Shown piece after piece: positions 13,501-28,500 of a stretch of 64,000 nucleotides of DNA. Below the pieces are notes generated by a model. The model worked only from the letters and a program-made list of their open reading frames with translations. It did not search any database and was not told where the DNA came from. Origin of the DNA: Monarcha castaneiventris obscurior (Eukaryota; Chordata; Aves; Passeriformes; Monarchidae); assembly GCA_026261815.1 (NCBI GenBank), contig JAMPIT010000884.1, forward strand, positions 17,010,210 to 17,074,209, in the 5' to 3' direction. The stretch's first letter is position 1; each line of letters begins with the position of its first letter. Position numbers and translations under genes: made by a program.

Positions 13501-16500
13501 TAGGGGGGCACATTTTTCTGAATGTGTACACAAACCTGCTACCTGCACGTCCTTTTGTTCATCCAAGCAGAGACAGAGCAGACAGCTACCTGCTTTGGGA
13601 TGGATTCTATTTTCTGCTGGTCAGTACCTTTAACAGGGAAATACTTCTCAGCGTTGGTGGTGCCAGGGTATCAGCAGCACCCATTCCACAGCAGTGTTTG
13701 TAGCTAAAGGACTGATTATTCTGTTGCCTCTTTCTCCAGCTGGGTGTCCATGGATACGCCTTCCTGAACACCAACAACGGCTACATCCTTTCCCACCCAG
13801 ACCTCCGTCCCTTGGTACGTAGAGCTGTGGATCTGAGAACCTGAAAACAGTGACTTTCGGCGCTGCTTCTGATTTCTTTGGGTTTTTTGAGCTGTGAAGG
13901 CCACCAGCCTCTGACGTACAGGCACCCAGGAGCCCAAGGGCCAGCTGGCCTCATCACTGAGATGCCCGGACACAAGATGATTTTACATTTCAGACACGTG
14001 CTGGCTAGCACAAACCCACCTGCACACAGCTATAAGCATCAGTGTGGTCACCACAAGATAAAGGGCCACCACGGGGCTTTCCAAAAGGCAGCTTTGCACA
14101 GGGACACCGCAGGCACCGGGAGCTACTTCAGTGTGTGAAGAGAAGGGACCCGCCGTGTTTCCAGGGCGGGGCAAGGCAAAGCTAGGCCAGGGCGCTGCTT
14201 TATCCTTCCACCGTTAATTGGCTTCTCCTAGTCCCATTCACGCCTTTTCCCTCACCCCGGAGATTAGTGGAATAGCCCTCCTGCGTCAATTAGCTCTAGG
14301 TGAAAAGTCTCCCGTCAGTGGAGTCAAAGCCTGACTCCCATCGGAAAAGATCTCCTGCTGGTATTATAATGTTAATGGGATTATACTCTTAGCTGCAGGG
14401 AAAAACCTGATTTCCTGCGGGCAAATGTGTTGTACTGATCTGTTTAGAAGAAGAAGGCCACAGCCTTCACCTGGAAGTTCAGCTGTGTTCCTGCCTGTCC
14501 CTTGCTCCTGGAGCAGCCTGTCCCACTCGAACTCCCCCAGCCCCTCCTTCCTGCATAGAGAAATACATGACCAAGAAGACACCTGCACAAACACTGCCTT
14601 CCTAGTCAGAGAATAAATGAAACACCCCTATTTTTCAAATTACACACCAGTTCTTAAAGGGTTAGTTTAGGAAGTTATCTGGCTGCTTACGTGAATATTT
14701 TTCTTTCTTTTTCTTTTTTTTCTTTTTTTTTTTAATACCAGTATAAAGAAGGGAAGAAACTGAAGCCTAAGCCAAACTACAACAGTGTAGATCTCTCAGA
14801 AGTGGAGTGGGAAGACCAGGATGAAATAGTGAGTATCAGGAAGTGAATTTAGCCTTTTTTGTAGCACCTTCTTTCTACTACTTTGTGTGCCCGTATGGAA
14901 GGTGTGGGGGAGCACTCCTGGTGTTTTTCTGTGCCTGACTGGCTCTGGCTAAGAGACGGGTGGTCTACAAGAGGACAAAGCATGAAGCTCTCCTACCAAG
15001 TGCTTGTCTTCCTTCCCGGTATGAGTTTTCCTTCTCGTGGAACAAAGAAGGAGAAGTGCAGGGAGGAGGAAGGAAGCACTTCGGAGGATGCTCCAGGGAG
15101 CTGATCTGTGTGTACAAGGCCCTGATGCTGCTTTAATACAGAGCCTGAGAAGTTCAGGAGTGTGGCAGTGTCCTGTGATGACACCCATCCATGCAGGATG
15201 TGAGATGTAGCTGAAGCCACTCAGCTAACAAGATCTGCAACAAGGAAGAAAGTACATTCAGCAAGAGACTAAAGCTTGCTTTAAGTCACTAGTAATAATA
15301 GACACAGAGGACAAAGGACTTAGACACTTGGGGAAAAAAAAAATCAAAAACCACCTTATTGCACTGGTGTGGAGGCACTGAAAACACTAACTGACCAGAG
15401 GAAAAAGATAAAAAAATACCTTCTCTACTGTCTTTTGAGCAAAATTATTAAAAAGTGATAAGGAAGAAACAGCATACACCTTTAACAGCTGCACATTGCT
15501 GCTTTGCACGTCTAGGAACCCAGATAAAATGAGAATACAGAGAGGCTGGTTTTACTTTACTCAGAGCTAGGAGGAAATAGATACTTGAATTACTAAGATA
15601 AGAACTGAATTTGGAGTAAGATAGAATTAGCTGTGAGACACATGCTTCTGGATTACAGGGGAAACTGCTGAGATAAACGGATCTGATGCTATAGATATCC
15701 ACTTAAACAGGTAGGACAAACAGAGCAGCAAGAGGATCAAAGTAGCCACTAGTTGCAGGCCAAGTACAAAGGCAACATCAAAGGAACTTGGGAGGTGGAA
15801 GAGTGGCAAATTGAGAAAGGGAACACAGCAGAACTGGCTGTGTAACATGGAAAGCAAGACAAAAATGAAGAGGTTTTACATGCAGTGGAACCATCAAGAT
15901 GCAAGTTGCCAGCAACTTTGTGTAGATTCACTGATCTCTTGTAGGACTTTGCTCCCACTGTAGTTTTCTCTCTCACTGGAGCCACTTTTAGAGCTGTTCC
16001 TCCTTGTCTAGTTTGCTATTAAAAAAAAAAAAAAAAAGAAAATCCAGGAAATGAAAGAAATTTGCTTTGCTCTCATATTTATTTGGCTAGCGGGTTCCTA
16101 TCTGACCAGCTAACACTGATACCTGAATGCAAATACAATACCAGGTGTAAGGTTCTATAGGCAACCAGAGTAAAACTATCCAGGGGAAAAGAAATGTCAT
16201 GAAACCAGCATGAAAAACAAAAGCCACTTTGTGTTCCTGTACTGCATCTTCCAGAAGAAAGAAAGGTTGCAGTCACTGAGGGTGCAGAGACATTCAGTGA
16301 CGCGAGTGATATCTGCAGTGTGACTTCAGCAAGTCTAGAGACTCTCAAGATACACCCACTGCAGCAGAAAGCTGCCAACATTTCAACACTCAGATTTGTA
16401 GCTATGGTATTAGATCAATGACAGGCTCAACATCAGTTGCAGTATAATCTCAGCAACACTGATAAGCAGCACATTCAGACTGGGAAAATATGCCCAAGTG

Positions 16501-19500
16501 CTAATGATGTGTAATACAGCCAGCTGCTAAAAAGAAATCCAGGGGAGGGAAGATGGCATTGCCTGGAAAATGCCAACTGGTGCTACCTGCAGCCAGGCAG
16601 CAGCAAGGGTTTGGGCTTGCCTGTAAAGCAACACAGGGATGTTCACAGTGTGAGAGAAAAAAGGTCCACAGTCTGATGGGGAAGCCATACAAGGAGTGGC
16701 TGAGGTCTCTTGGTCTGTTCAGCCTGGAGGAGGCTGAAGGGAGACCTCACTGCAGTTACAGCTTCCATGAGAGGGGAGGAGGAAGGGCAGGCACTGATCT
16801 CTTCTGTCTGGTGCCCTGTGACAGGACCCGAGGGAATGGCCCGGGGCTGTGCCAGGGGAGGTTCAGGTTGGGGATCAGGGAAAGGTTTTTCCCCCAGAGG
16901 GTGGCTGGGCACTGGAACAGCTCCCCAGGGCAGCGGGCACAGCACCAGCCTGACAGAGCTCCAGGAGCGCTTGGACAGCGCTCTGGGGCACGGGGTGTGA
17001 CTCTGGGGTGTCCTGTGCAGGGCCAGGGGCTGGATTTGATGATCCTTGTTTCCAATTCAGGATATTCTATGATTCTAAACCCAGATCCCACAGCAAATCC
17101 TGCAGGCTGTCAGACCAGAACAGAGAGTATGCCAAGGCTCTGGAAGGAGGTCAAACACTCTGAGCCAAAAAATGGAGTAATAGTACCAGTCAGTGTTTTC
17201 ATTTCCAAGATGTGGGCCTTGGGAAACGTGAGCTTCATATTCTAGGTCTGTAAATAACCCACATCAAACAGCCATAATAAACAAAACTGTGGCCTTGTAA
17301 AGCCAGTGCAGCTGAGACTGGCTAGCACCTGAATGGGGGCCTGTCTCTGGAAGTAAGGAAACAATTTGTGAATGAGTAAGTTACTTCCCACCTATTTTTT
17401 TCTATCCAGCCTGAAGCAATAGACTTGATATGCTCTGGCAGGCTGGACCTGAAGTCAAAGCCTCTGTATTTGTGGAAAAATTTCCTGGATCTTTCTTGCA
17501 AGAGGCTGGGAGTCACTGTGAAAATCACATTTTACCTTTGGAACCTGGATTGAATAAAGTGGTCTTCTCACTGCCTACCCTGCTCTCACACAGTCTTGCT
17601 TTGCTGTGCTAAACAGCTGCTTTGCCGCACCTCAGAAGTGGTGCTGAATACAGCCTATAATTTATAAATCAGTTTTTAAAATGTCAAGGAGCTTTGGATT
17701 CAGTCTGAGGGAGTTAGTGGGTTTCTCATTTTTCTCCTCTTCCAGGCTCTCAAAGCACTGTGCTAATGAATTTCTGGCTGCCAAACAGTGAAGTCTGTAA
17801 GTGGGACTGGCAATTTCATAGATTCCAGATCCTTTCTTTCTGCTAAAAAGACATATCAACAGGCTTTCAGGATAAACTATTGCTATTCTGTATCCCTTAT
17901 CAGCTTGACTGTACAAGGATTCTGATCACTGCAAACAGGTTTTCTGTTTAAAAGAAGCAAGACAGAGCTGGGGAGGAGAGGGAACCAACACTGATTCTTT
18001 CTGCCAGCCCCTGTGTGTTAATGACAAGTGGCTCTGTTAATTCCTGCTCTGCCCTGCCCGGAGACACTAATACCAAACTTGTTCACCTCTGCAGCTGAGA
18101 ACTGCTATGATCAATGGGGAAACAGGCTACCTCTCTATGGATGTGAAGGTCCCCGTGGACAAAGGGGTAAGAAATTATCCTTCTGTTCAGGTCACACAGG
18201 GGAGTGGATGGGAAGTGGATGCTGAAAAACCACAAAGGATGTGGTTTTTAATGTTCAGCATTCCTGAGCGTGAGGACTTTACTGTTTCACCACATATATA
18301 ACGCATGTGCTAAAGACATACAAGAGAGCATCATTAGAAGTGCTCATTACATCTACCAATATTCTGCTCCTGGAAAGGCATTGCAAATGTCTCTCAGCTC
18401 CCTACTTTGTCCAGGCAAAGCCAAAAAGCATGTTGTTAATTGTTTATGGGGCTGTGAAATGAATCAGAGATCTTCAAGAGTTAGAATGCTGAACTGACTT
18501 AGAACGAGATTTGGAGACTGTTTTGCCACCCTCCTTCCCTACCCAAAACCACTCATGAAAACTTTGTCCCTCACTTTGTCAGAAAGTGATTCCCTTTATC
18601 CAGGCCCAGGATTAAATGTCTATGCAAATATTTGCAGACGTTTTATGAAAAGCCTTAGTGAAATGGAGACTTTTGAACACTGCCTACCAGCTCTAGGGCA
18701 GGGTTGTACATCTTCCTTTGGAATCAGTGCAAAATTATCGTGTACGTTTATGTTCACTGGTACTTTTTCATTCACGTTTATTTAACTCTCTCAAAGATTT
18801 TGGCTTTCATCATTTCCTGTTAGGAAGTATTCCAGAGTCCTGCAAGTTACACTGCCCAGAAGTCTTCCATATTTCAGGAAAATTTCCATCCTTTATAGAG
18901 AGCATTTTTTTTCAGTGGCTGGCTGAACTGCTCCCATGCTAAGCCACAGTCAGCACCAATTCCAACAAACCAAATGCTCACAGCCACTTCTGAAATGGTG
19001 CCATTTCCTAGTGAAGACACCCCTCTGTTTCCTCTGAGTGGTTGTCCTGCTAGATCTTGTCACTAATTTTTTTCTCTCTTTTCTTGGTGTTTGCAATGCT
19101 CAGGTACCTGTCAGTGACTTTGCCTTTCTTTTCCTGGGCTTTGCCAACATCTGCATTTGAAATATTTGCACACTCCTCAGCTGTTACGATTGTTCTTGTT
19201 GACTCTTCTATCATTTCTGGTGCAGGGCTTCACTGAATTATGTGCCTGTTTCCCTGATGCTCTGTACAAAGCAGCTGTTCTCTGCAATAGGATATTTCTG
19301 AACAGGGAGCCCCCAATCTCCTTTCTGCTGTCCCTTCAGTTTTTTCTCCCTCCCACAGCTGCGCTGGAACTGCCGCCCTCACTTCTGTGTTTCTTAGCTA
19401 TTTTTTTCAGTTGCCATTTTTCCACATGAAACCCACTTCTCCTTTTCATCCAGCCTTTCTAATTTTAAGGGCTGTTGAGACACTTTTTTCAGTATGCATA

Positions 19501-22500
19501 GAAATGTTGTTCTATTTTGTCTTACAGATAGATCCCTGTGCAGAAGGGCTGCTAAGGCAGAGTCTGTTCCTCCCATTAGATTTTTTTCCCTCGATGGCCC
19601 GTTGTTTACTGTTTCTTTTTGTTTACAGTGCTGCAGCTGGTTCTGCCTCCATATCTTATTTAAGCCCACTTCAACTGATTCTTTGGAATAGAAGTTCATG
19701 AGAAGCTGTTTCAAGTACTTTATATAAACCCAGATATATTGCATGTCCCTTATTTCCTTCGTCCATTACCTTAGTTATTCTGTCAGAAAAGTAATCAAGA
19801 TTTTAAAGCAAGATCTATTCTTTGTAGGTCTAGATTGCTTATTTTGCTAGTTTAACCTCTTTGTCCCTGTGCACCCTCAATAATACTTCTTCTGAGTCAT
19901 CCAATGGTATCTTTGTAGTTCAGTATTTTAGAGACATCCTTCTGCTCCCTTACCCAGGAGAAAAGGAAGATAAAAAGTAGCCTTGGTAAAGAGATATTTG
20001 TTTCATTCAGCAGCTCTGGAAGCCTTATGAAGCACAGTAGGGGACTGAGGCTGAGTATGTGACAGTTTTACTATTACCAGAATACACATGGAGTGGAAAC
20101 CAGAAATGAAGCTCAGTAATTCCCACTTGTAGTCTGCTAGCTGGTGAAGCAGAGCAGCATCGAAACAGAGAAAGTGCTGACAGAGCCTTGAAACAAAGAG
20201 AGTGAGGCAGCCAGACTGTGCAGAGAAGATCTGAGCGAAGGGGATAGAAATTATTCTGTCAGCCATGTAAATGTCGATACCCCATGTTGATTTCAGAAAG
20301 GTGTCGAGAACAGAGTGAGATAGAGAGGAAAAAATAAGGAACAAATACAAGAGGCAGTTGTTAGGGAGATCTGGTGGCAGAACTGCCTTTGCTTGCAGCT
20401 TGAGTACAGAAGGGCTGTGACTGTGAATGCAAAGAGAGAGGACTCGGGTAGAAGTTGTGGCAAACCTCTGGAAATGGCAGTAGCCAGGCCTGGATGCCTG
20501 GCACAGCATCCAGTCTGGAAATCCACGTGTTCCCAGACTGCAGGGGATGGCAGTCCTGCCACTGTGCCAACATGCCCGTGCTCTTCTCCCCTGATCCTCG
20601 CTATGTAGCAAAGACCTGCCTGGTCATCCTCAGCCCCACTTGGCTCAAGGCTGCCTCTGCTTCTCTTCCATTCCATGGATAAGTTAGGATACCCTCAGCT
20701 GTCTTGGGGCTGGCTGGGCACACACCAGAAGAGGGGCAGGTTGGGGGGAAAAAGGATGAGCAGAACAAGCCCTGCTGAAAGAAAGGGTCTCAGAGTAGTG
20801 GCCAGGTCTTTTTCATGCCTCCCTGCCTCCATCATCAGATCAGACAGGCAAGAAGAGGGAGGGTTAAAACCTTTTGTACCGCCCACAGCCACCAAAACAC
20901 CACCAAGTGACATTCTTTGGGGGTATCACAGCCCTTTGGAAGATTTGTACATTGAGAGAAATAACTTCATGGAAAGGGTTATTTAAAAATTGGAATGGCC
21001 TGCCCAGGGAGGTGGTGGAGTCACCGTCCCTGGAGATGTTCAAGAAACCACTGGACATGGCACTCAGTGCTGTGGTCTACTTGACAAGGTGTTGATAGGT
21101 AAAAGGATGGGCTCAGTGATCTCAGAGGTCTTTTCCAACCTCAGTGATTCTGTGTGGTCTTGGCACAGCAGAAGACCCTGTTTGTTCAGCAGTACAGTTG
21201 CCATGCATGGAGACAGAGAGAGGAAGGAGGAAAGGGGTTAAGCCACCTGCCACCTCCTCACCTAACAATATCCTGAATCCCTATCACACCTAACGATATC
21301 CCCCACCCCCATCAGCCCAGTGAGCACAAACTTGGTGCACACTGTGGAGCTGGAGCCCTTTGTGCCTCGCTCCACTTCCAGGGCTGCACAGCTCGAGCAG
21401 GTTAGAGCCAGCATGACTTTCCCTGGGGAACACTGAGTTTTCTGTGTTCACTCCCCTGTCTCCCACACACATCCTCTCACCTCGTTCTCAGACTGGGTCT
21501 AGGATTTTAAACATATTCGGGTTCATATACTGGCATAAGGCTTGGATAGAAACTTTCCAGAAACTTTTCTCCTTTGGAAAAGAGTTCCACTGAAATCAAC
21601 ACTTTCCTACAGGAAAAGGCCAGTCTGGCAAACAGATGAAGTTCTGAAGCAGCTTTCAATAATCTGAAATGTCTTCAGTTGAAATGTCAGTCTGAAAAAA
21701 ATACTTGCATGCGAATCAAAACGGCTTGGATTTGAAACGGCACTTTTTTTCCAAATTGAAAATGTAAAATTTTTTTTACTGAATTTTTTCAACAAAATTG
21801 GAATATACTAATGTTTTGTCCCACTTTGGCATGAAAGCAAATGTCAGGAATATCAGCGTTTCCCACAAGAGTGGGGAGACTTGGCCCTGGCTGCCCACCC
21901 ACACAGAGGGTAGATTTGCCATTCTGCCTCTCCTTCAACTCCACTCCTCCTTCCTATCTGCTCCTGAGCCCCCCTGCTGATGGAGATGATGATGATGATG
22001 ATGTGCAAAGCTCTCAAGGTTGCTGTGTCTAGCAGAAGAGCAGCCTGGCCCCAGCACTTGTGCTTGGAGGAGGAGAGAGGGAGGGCAGCTTCCCCTCACC
22101 CCTTCCTGCAGCCGGTGCAGGAGCCCTGGAACAAAGAGAGGTTTATCTGAAGCCCTTATTGGAAAGATACAGTGGCTGCCTGGATCCTGGAAGTCCCAGG
22201 GTGCTGGGTGTGCTGAATACTGCACATTCATCCCTGCCTCCAGCCAGCCCTAGCAGGGTGTGAGGTGTTGGCTTTGACCTGTATCCCAAGTCCCCGTCAG
22301 CATTATGCCCATGATCTGTCAGACGGTCTCTCTTATTCATCCTCTTATTTCAGAAACGAGTTCTGTTCCTCACCAATGATTATTTCTTCACGGACATCAG
22401 TGGCACACCCTTCAGGTGAGCAAGGCACCAATACAGTGTATCAGAAGTCTGACCAGGGACAGCGGATCGGTCCCTTCTGTTCATAAATCTTGCTACAAGT

Positions 22501-25500
22501 CATGAGTGGAGCAGTAGGAATAACTGACTTCTTTGTTCCTATAGCCATTAGAATATTATTTGGGGTCAATTCAAAAGGAGTATTATGATTTACCTGAAAT
22601 TCAAAGTGCAAAATGTATACCTTAGGTAAAGCATGTTGTTTCATTTCAGAGAAAGGAGACAGCTTCAATTTTCATTTACACTGAATATGGTGTATGGCTT
22701 TAAAAAAACCCCCAACATTGTTACACACTGAAAATTATAGAACAACAAATAACAAATGAAGCAAATTGGGGTGGAGGGGAGGGGAGGGATGGGGTGTTGT
22801 TTTTTTTTCCCCCAGCTGAGATGGTTTGAAGCTGGCACAGATTTGAGAAATGCTATTGTTGACCTGAACCTACAATGTTGGCCAAAATAATTGTCACCAG
22901 CAGTGCCTCAGAGCTCTACATACAGGTTCCTTAGCCCCCTGTGCTGAAATCGGATCTCACTTAATCCTCTTCTGACGATGTTCTTGTGTTTAGTAGCTGT
23001 GGAGGGAGTTAATGTCTTTGAGGGTTGTAACCACAGGGAATGCAGTGTCATGTTTGGGAATGACACCTCTCCTTGCTCACAAGCCCTGTTTCCCTTCTTG
23101 CCCACAGCCTGGGTGTTGTGCTGTCCAGGGGGCACGGGGAGTACATTCTGCTGGGGAACACTTCAGTGGAAGAAGGTAGGTTAATCTGAAAGGGGCAAGG
23201 GAGCTGCTCTGAATGTCACCACTTCACTTCTCCTTCAGAGCCTGTATGTGTCTGTCTGCTTCCTCACTGAATACTCCTGTACTCTCTGGTTTCAGGTTTG
23301 CACGACCTGCTCCAGCCAGACTTGTCTTTAGCAAATGAATGGTAAGTGGAGGAAATCCTGTCAGGGACACAGGACTTTGTCATGATATTTGGGCAAAGTT
23401 CCCAGCAATCTGGCTCGAGTTCACCACCCTCTGTGGCCTAGAGAAAAAGCAGTGCTGTTCAGGTGCTGTATCTGCAAAGACCTGATTGTCTCCAGGCAAT
23501 TGCATTTCACCTCTTCCTTTGGGACATCCCACCAAGACCTGGCACATTCCTCTCCTAAGAAACAGCTGAGATTTATCCCTAGTGTTCTGTGCTCAGACTT
23601 ACTTTGTTCCCCCTCGAGTTGCTCAGAATTGTCTTACAAAACTGACAGTATGTCAGACCTGTTAGGGAATTTTGTTGCAAGCTTGGTGAGAGATTGAAAT
23701 GCTTTTTTAAATCCTAGTTTATTTTTGGTTGGCATCCTTCCGAACTGAGCCTAGACCTAACTTCTGGTGAACATGGAGGTGATTTATGGCCCCTGTTTCA
23801 ATAGCAAGCAGAACTTACAGTTTTGCTTGGTTTGGATATGAAACAGGGTGAAGCACGGCACTTTCCATTTACTGCTGTGAGGTTTGGGGTTTTCATGAAC
23901 CCAACATTCAGTCCCACTCAGTCACATGAACCCAGGCTGTATCAAAGCCAAAATAACTATATTCAAGAAGCCCTGCACCCCTTCTCACCTCTCATTACAC
24001 TGTCAAATTTCACAAGCAGCACATTTGAGACACAAACAGCAACTTCTTTCTTCTACTCCTGACTTCAGGTGTCAGCTTACCACACTTTACATATTCATTT
24101 CTCTTAGACTTTTCTCATAAATCACTCCTTTCAGCCCCTTTATGAGTTTTAATTCTCTCTTATAACCCCTTCCTCTCCCTTGTCCTGACAATGGAGCGGT
24201 CAAAATTGGAAACAGGATTAAAAGACCTGTTTCTTTTATAGCACAGAGCATTTCCAATACATTCTTCCACTTCTCCCCAAACTGTGTCCTGAGGCTCCTG
24301 CAGTTGTGTCCCCATGGGACAGCTTTTGTTGTCACCCTATCACACTGCAAGATCATTCCTTGTATCACATTTTGTTCCTCTGTCTCTTATTTTTTGTGCT
24401 CCTGGTCTGGTCTCACATTGCACATGACCCTCTGCTTTTCGGGTTTCTCCATCACATTGTTACTGTCTGTACAGGCACATGTGCACATCTTACACAGCAT
24501 GACACAGGGAGCTGCTGCAGGATTTGGAACAGCTCTGTTGCATGCTGAGCTTGTGCTGGAGAACTCAGCAGCCCCACGAAGCACAGCAGTGGGGTTAATT
24601 GGTGTTTGGTTTGGTGGTAGCGTTTGACTTACAGTCACATTGTTAAATTTAGAGTGGGCACAACATGCAGCAGTGGCAAAGGCTTTGCAGACCAAGGTTT
24701 CTTGCTGACTTTCTCTTTGCAGTTATTATCTTCCAGGAGCATTTGTTTGACTGTTGTTTCTCTTTGCCCCGTCGGGCTTCTCCCCTTCCCACCAGGATTT
24801 ACTGCATCACTGACATCGATCCTGACCACCGAAAGCTCAGCCAGCTGGAGGCTGTGATCCGGTTCCTCACTGGAGAGGAGCCTGACCTGGAATGTGAGTC
24901 CCAGGCACTGAAAGGGCCCTGCTGGGGTCTTCCTGTACCCATCACGGGGGAGAGGGGACTGTGACACACTGATTGGTGTCAGACTGAACTCCTGTGGCAT
25001 TTGCTCACACAGGCAGGACTGAACTCTAGCCTAGATTAATTCACAAGTGGAAATGAGCTGAGGATCCACCTCCTTGTCTCCGTCAGAGGATTTTTTCCAT
25101 TTCAAAGCTGACACATAACTCAGCCTTACTGGAGGTCTCAACATAGGAAATACTGGAAAGTGGAAGGTTTGAGTGGAGCTTGGCAGGGGCTGCACACCAG
25201 GTTTAAGACGGGTAGGAGAAGCCAGGAAAGGTGCTGAGATGACTCAGTTCCCAGGGACCCCAGGCATCATCCTCCAAGGACTCACAGTGCCCTCTGGAGA
25301 GGGATGGGTTCTTTCAGAACAAGGATTATTAATTTTGTTTTCCAAACACAATGGGTAACTGATCCAGGAGAAAAAAATGGTCACAGGTTATCATCTTTTC
25401 CTACTCCCCCTGCTGCTCATCCCTTGCACCAGGTCCCATTCTCCTGCAGCTGATACAGCACCACTAAAGAGTGGGATCTCTATCAGGGGGCAGAGACGGG

Positions 25501-28500
25501 GAGCTGTGCACAGGAATTCCTTACAGGAATTTGGTTTTAGGATGTCCTTCAGCCCCCTTAGTTGTGCCAAGTACAAGCTTTTGCCTGTAATGCTGCACCT
25601 GAGAGGCACAAAGCTTTGGCACAAGGATAGGAATCTCTTAAAATTAAAATCAACTGTAATCCAGTAATTCTTCCTCTCTTGCACAATGTGAGCAGACCCC
25701 TCCTGGCTGTCCTTGGAGTAGGCTGGAAAGAGGAGATGTATGAGTTGAAGGGGCCAGGGAGGAGGAAAGGTTCAGGAGAGCTGACTGTGAGAAATATGCA
25801 GACTTGGAAGTGCTGTGGAGGAAAAACAAACATGATTTGAACACATCCTAGACATGGGGGGCCTGAAGAGGGAAAGATCTCGTGGTGGGCTCTGATTTTG
25901 AAGCTTAAATAACAACAGCTATGGAGAAAAGGATCCTGAGATCTGTGACAAATTTGGGAGAGCTTGAGATAGAACATTAATGGACACCTGGAACATCAAC
26001 CCAGAAAGTTTCAGTGCCAGAAACACTGAAGTGGTGGGGTGGCTCCATCTAGAACAGCACGGAAAGGGGCATTTCTGCAGCATGATGGCCACCATGTTCT
26101 CACAGATTAGTGCAAGCAGGGCAATACAGAAACAAAGCAGGTCAAAGAAATGGGGCTCTGGGGCACGTCATTTAGAACATGATGATACCTTGAGGTTTTC
26201 TAATCGCTTCTTAGCTCCACTCCAAAGTGGATTAGAGTCATAGCCTGGACTGGCTTGAGCATCTGATGAAAACCAGGGCAGGACAATGTTTTGTGACACC
26301 CAGTAAGGAAGGAGGGCTAACAGAGAAGCCAGTGAGCAAAGAGACAGAGTGGAGGCCACAAAAAAGTCACTGGTGGTTTTGAAGGAAGCTACTTTAGTGG
26401 AAAGTGGTGGCTGGTATCCTCTCTACAGGACACCCAGAAGAAAGGTCAAAGCAGGGATCTGAGGCAATGGCTGTGGACAGCCTGTTCAATGAAAGAGTCA
26501 AGTGAGGGTCTAATGAGTAACTTCATTTGAAAGCCTCTCACTTGCCCACACTTGTTTGGGCACCCCAGAGTTTGCAGGAGAACTGGTGTGATGATTTTGG
26601 ACATTAGGACGAAATCCTTCACAGAAAGGGTGATTAGTTATTGGAACAGCTGCCCATGGAGGCAGTGGAGTCACTCTCCCTGGAGGTGTTTAAGGAAAGA
26701 CTGGATGTGGCACTCGGTGTGGTTGACATGGTGGTGTTGGGTCATAGGTTGGACTAGGTGATCTCAGAGGTCTTTCCCAACTTCCTTGATTCTGTAATTC
26801 TGTGATCTTGGCTGTAACATCAACTCCTGTGCTTTCCACTACCCGGGGTGTTAGGACCTCATCTCTGCCCTGTAATGGGAGGCCTCTTTTTTGTGCCACG
26901 CTGATCCACTGTCCTGGACAGGCAGATGCTCCTTACCAAGGGGCTCTCTAAAACATCTAGGGAGAAACATGTCTTTCTCTCCTGATTTTTGTTCTTCCTT
27001 TCTCTCCTTAGGTGATGAGGAGTTGGTCCAGGAAGTGCTGTTTGATGCAGTGGTCACTGCCCCCATGGAGGCCTACTGGACAACACTAGCCCTCAACATG
27101 TCCTTGTAAGTCTAGGAGAAATAAATATGGATATTTATTATTATTACCACTGAAGATACATCTCCAGATGCTATGGGTTTATGCAGTGCCTGAAACAGTC
27201 ACAAACTTCTGCACAGCGTACAAGAAACTGTAGAAATAGCTCGAAAAGCTGATAGAAATAGTTCAGTAGCTTTAGAAATAACTTGAAAAGCGTCTCTCGG
27301 GAGTGAACTCCAGTAGGCTGGGCCTCCTTGGGGGAGCCTTTAGTTTGGTGAGGGTTTTTCTAGTGGAGAAAAGGGAGTTCAGTCTTGTCTCTATCGGTGG
27401 TGCCTTCAGATTGAACCTCAGGCAGGTAGTGCACAGGCTGGCTTCAGTAAACAACTTTCTAGTCTATTATTTCCAGCGAGGCACCTGTTGCTTGTGGGAT
27501 CTTGTATCATGTCACACAGATCTTCTTCCAGCAGACAACGTGTTGCTTACAGATACACATGGCCACTGGACTCCTGTCCCCATTTCAGCTCCTTGTATCC
27601 CTGCACCGACAGAAGCTGAGCCAGTGACAGTCCTGCTAGGACACCCCATTATCAGCACAGCTTTAAACAGCTACACCAACACACCCTCTTCAGTCACATT
27701 CTGCTACCCTGGCCATTCTCTGCATCCCTGATCCAGCCATTCTCCTTCTGCTGTTCCCACTCCTGCACTTCAGCCTCATGAGAGCACCTTGGAGCAGAGC
27801 TAGCAGGGGCAAAGGAGCTTATGGTCTACTTAAAAAAGAATGAAATAAGCAGACTGCAAAGGTTTAAATCTGAGGACAAGTCTTAAACCTGCCAGTTGTC
27901 ATCCAGTAATAACCTGTTGCCATTAGCAGGGGGGAGCCAGTATCACTCCTGGTGTAGGTGGGTTATATGGCAAATGAACTTGGGGCCAGGTCTCCAGATG
28001 TAGCTTCAAGTTTGAAAGGCCCTCACCCTGGGGCAGGGATCATGGCTGTTCTTCTGAGAACTGTTTGCTTCTGCTTGTGTGTTTCTGTTGCACAGGGACA
28101 CTGAGGCAGGCATTGAGATGGCGTTTCTGGGCACTCGGGCTGGACTCATGAGGAGTGCCCTGTATGTGGGCTCGGAGAAAGTTTCCAACAAGTAAGTCCC
28201 TAAACTGCATTAAGGGGTTTCTGTCAGTGTCTCTGAAGGGGCAGCATGGAATCACCACCAGCCTTAGAAATGTCTTTGGGGAGACACAAACAGAATGGAA
28301 AGAAGCAACACCTTAATGGCATTGATGCTGATTCACAGAGTCAGGGCAGGGGGCCTTTGTCTTCCTCTCGTCTTTTTGAGTTCTTCTTAAAATAAGAATG
28401 AATGTGAATGAAAACCTTCAACTTCAAATGAAACCGTTTGAATTAAAACCTTCAAGCATTCCCTGACTTCAGTCATCTAACACAGAAAATGCCCACAGTT

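Larger units (their letters stand above)
18167..22353 (+). other. CACNA2D4 intron (4,187 nt) with CR1 fragments
   Basis: Longest intron between exons of the segment. It holds a CR1 end (20940-21154), a possible older antisense CR1 (19690-19860) and a GAT microsatellite (21985-22002). No exon recognised. Confidence 0.85.

Noticed and set aside
16553..17245. 230-codon plus-strand open frame
   Set aside because: Crosses a CR1 3' UTR; not a conserved protein.
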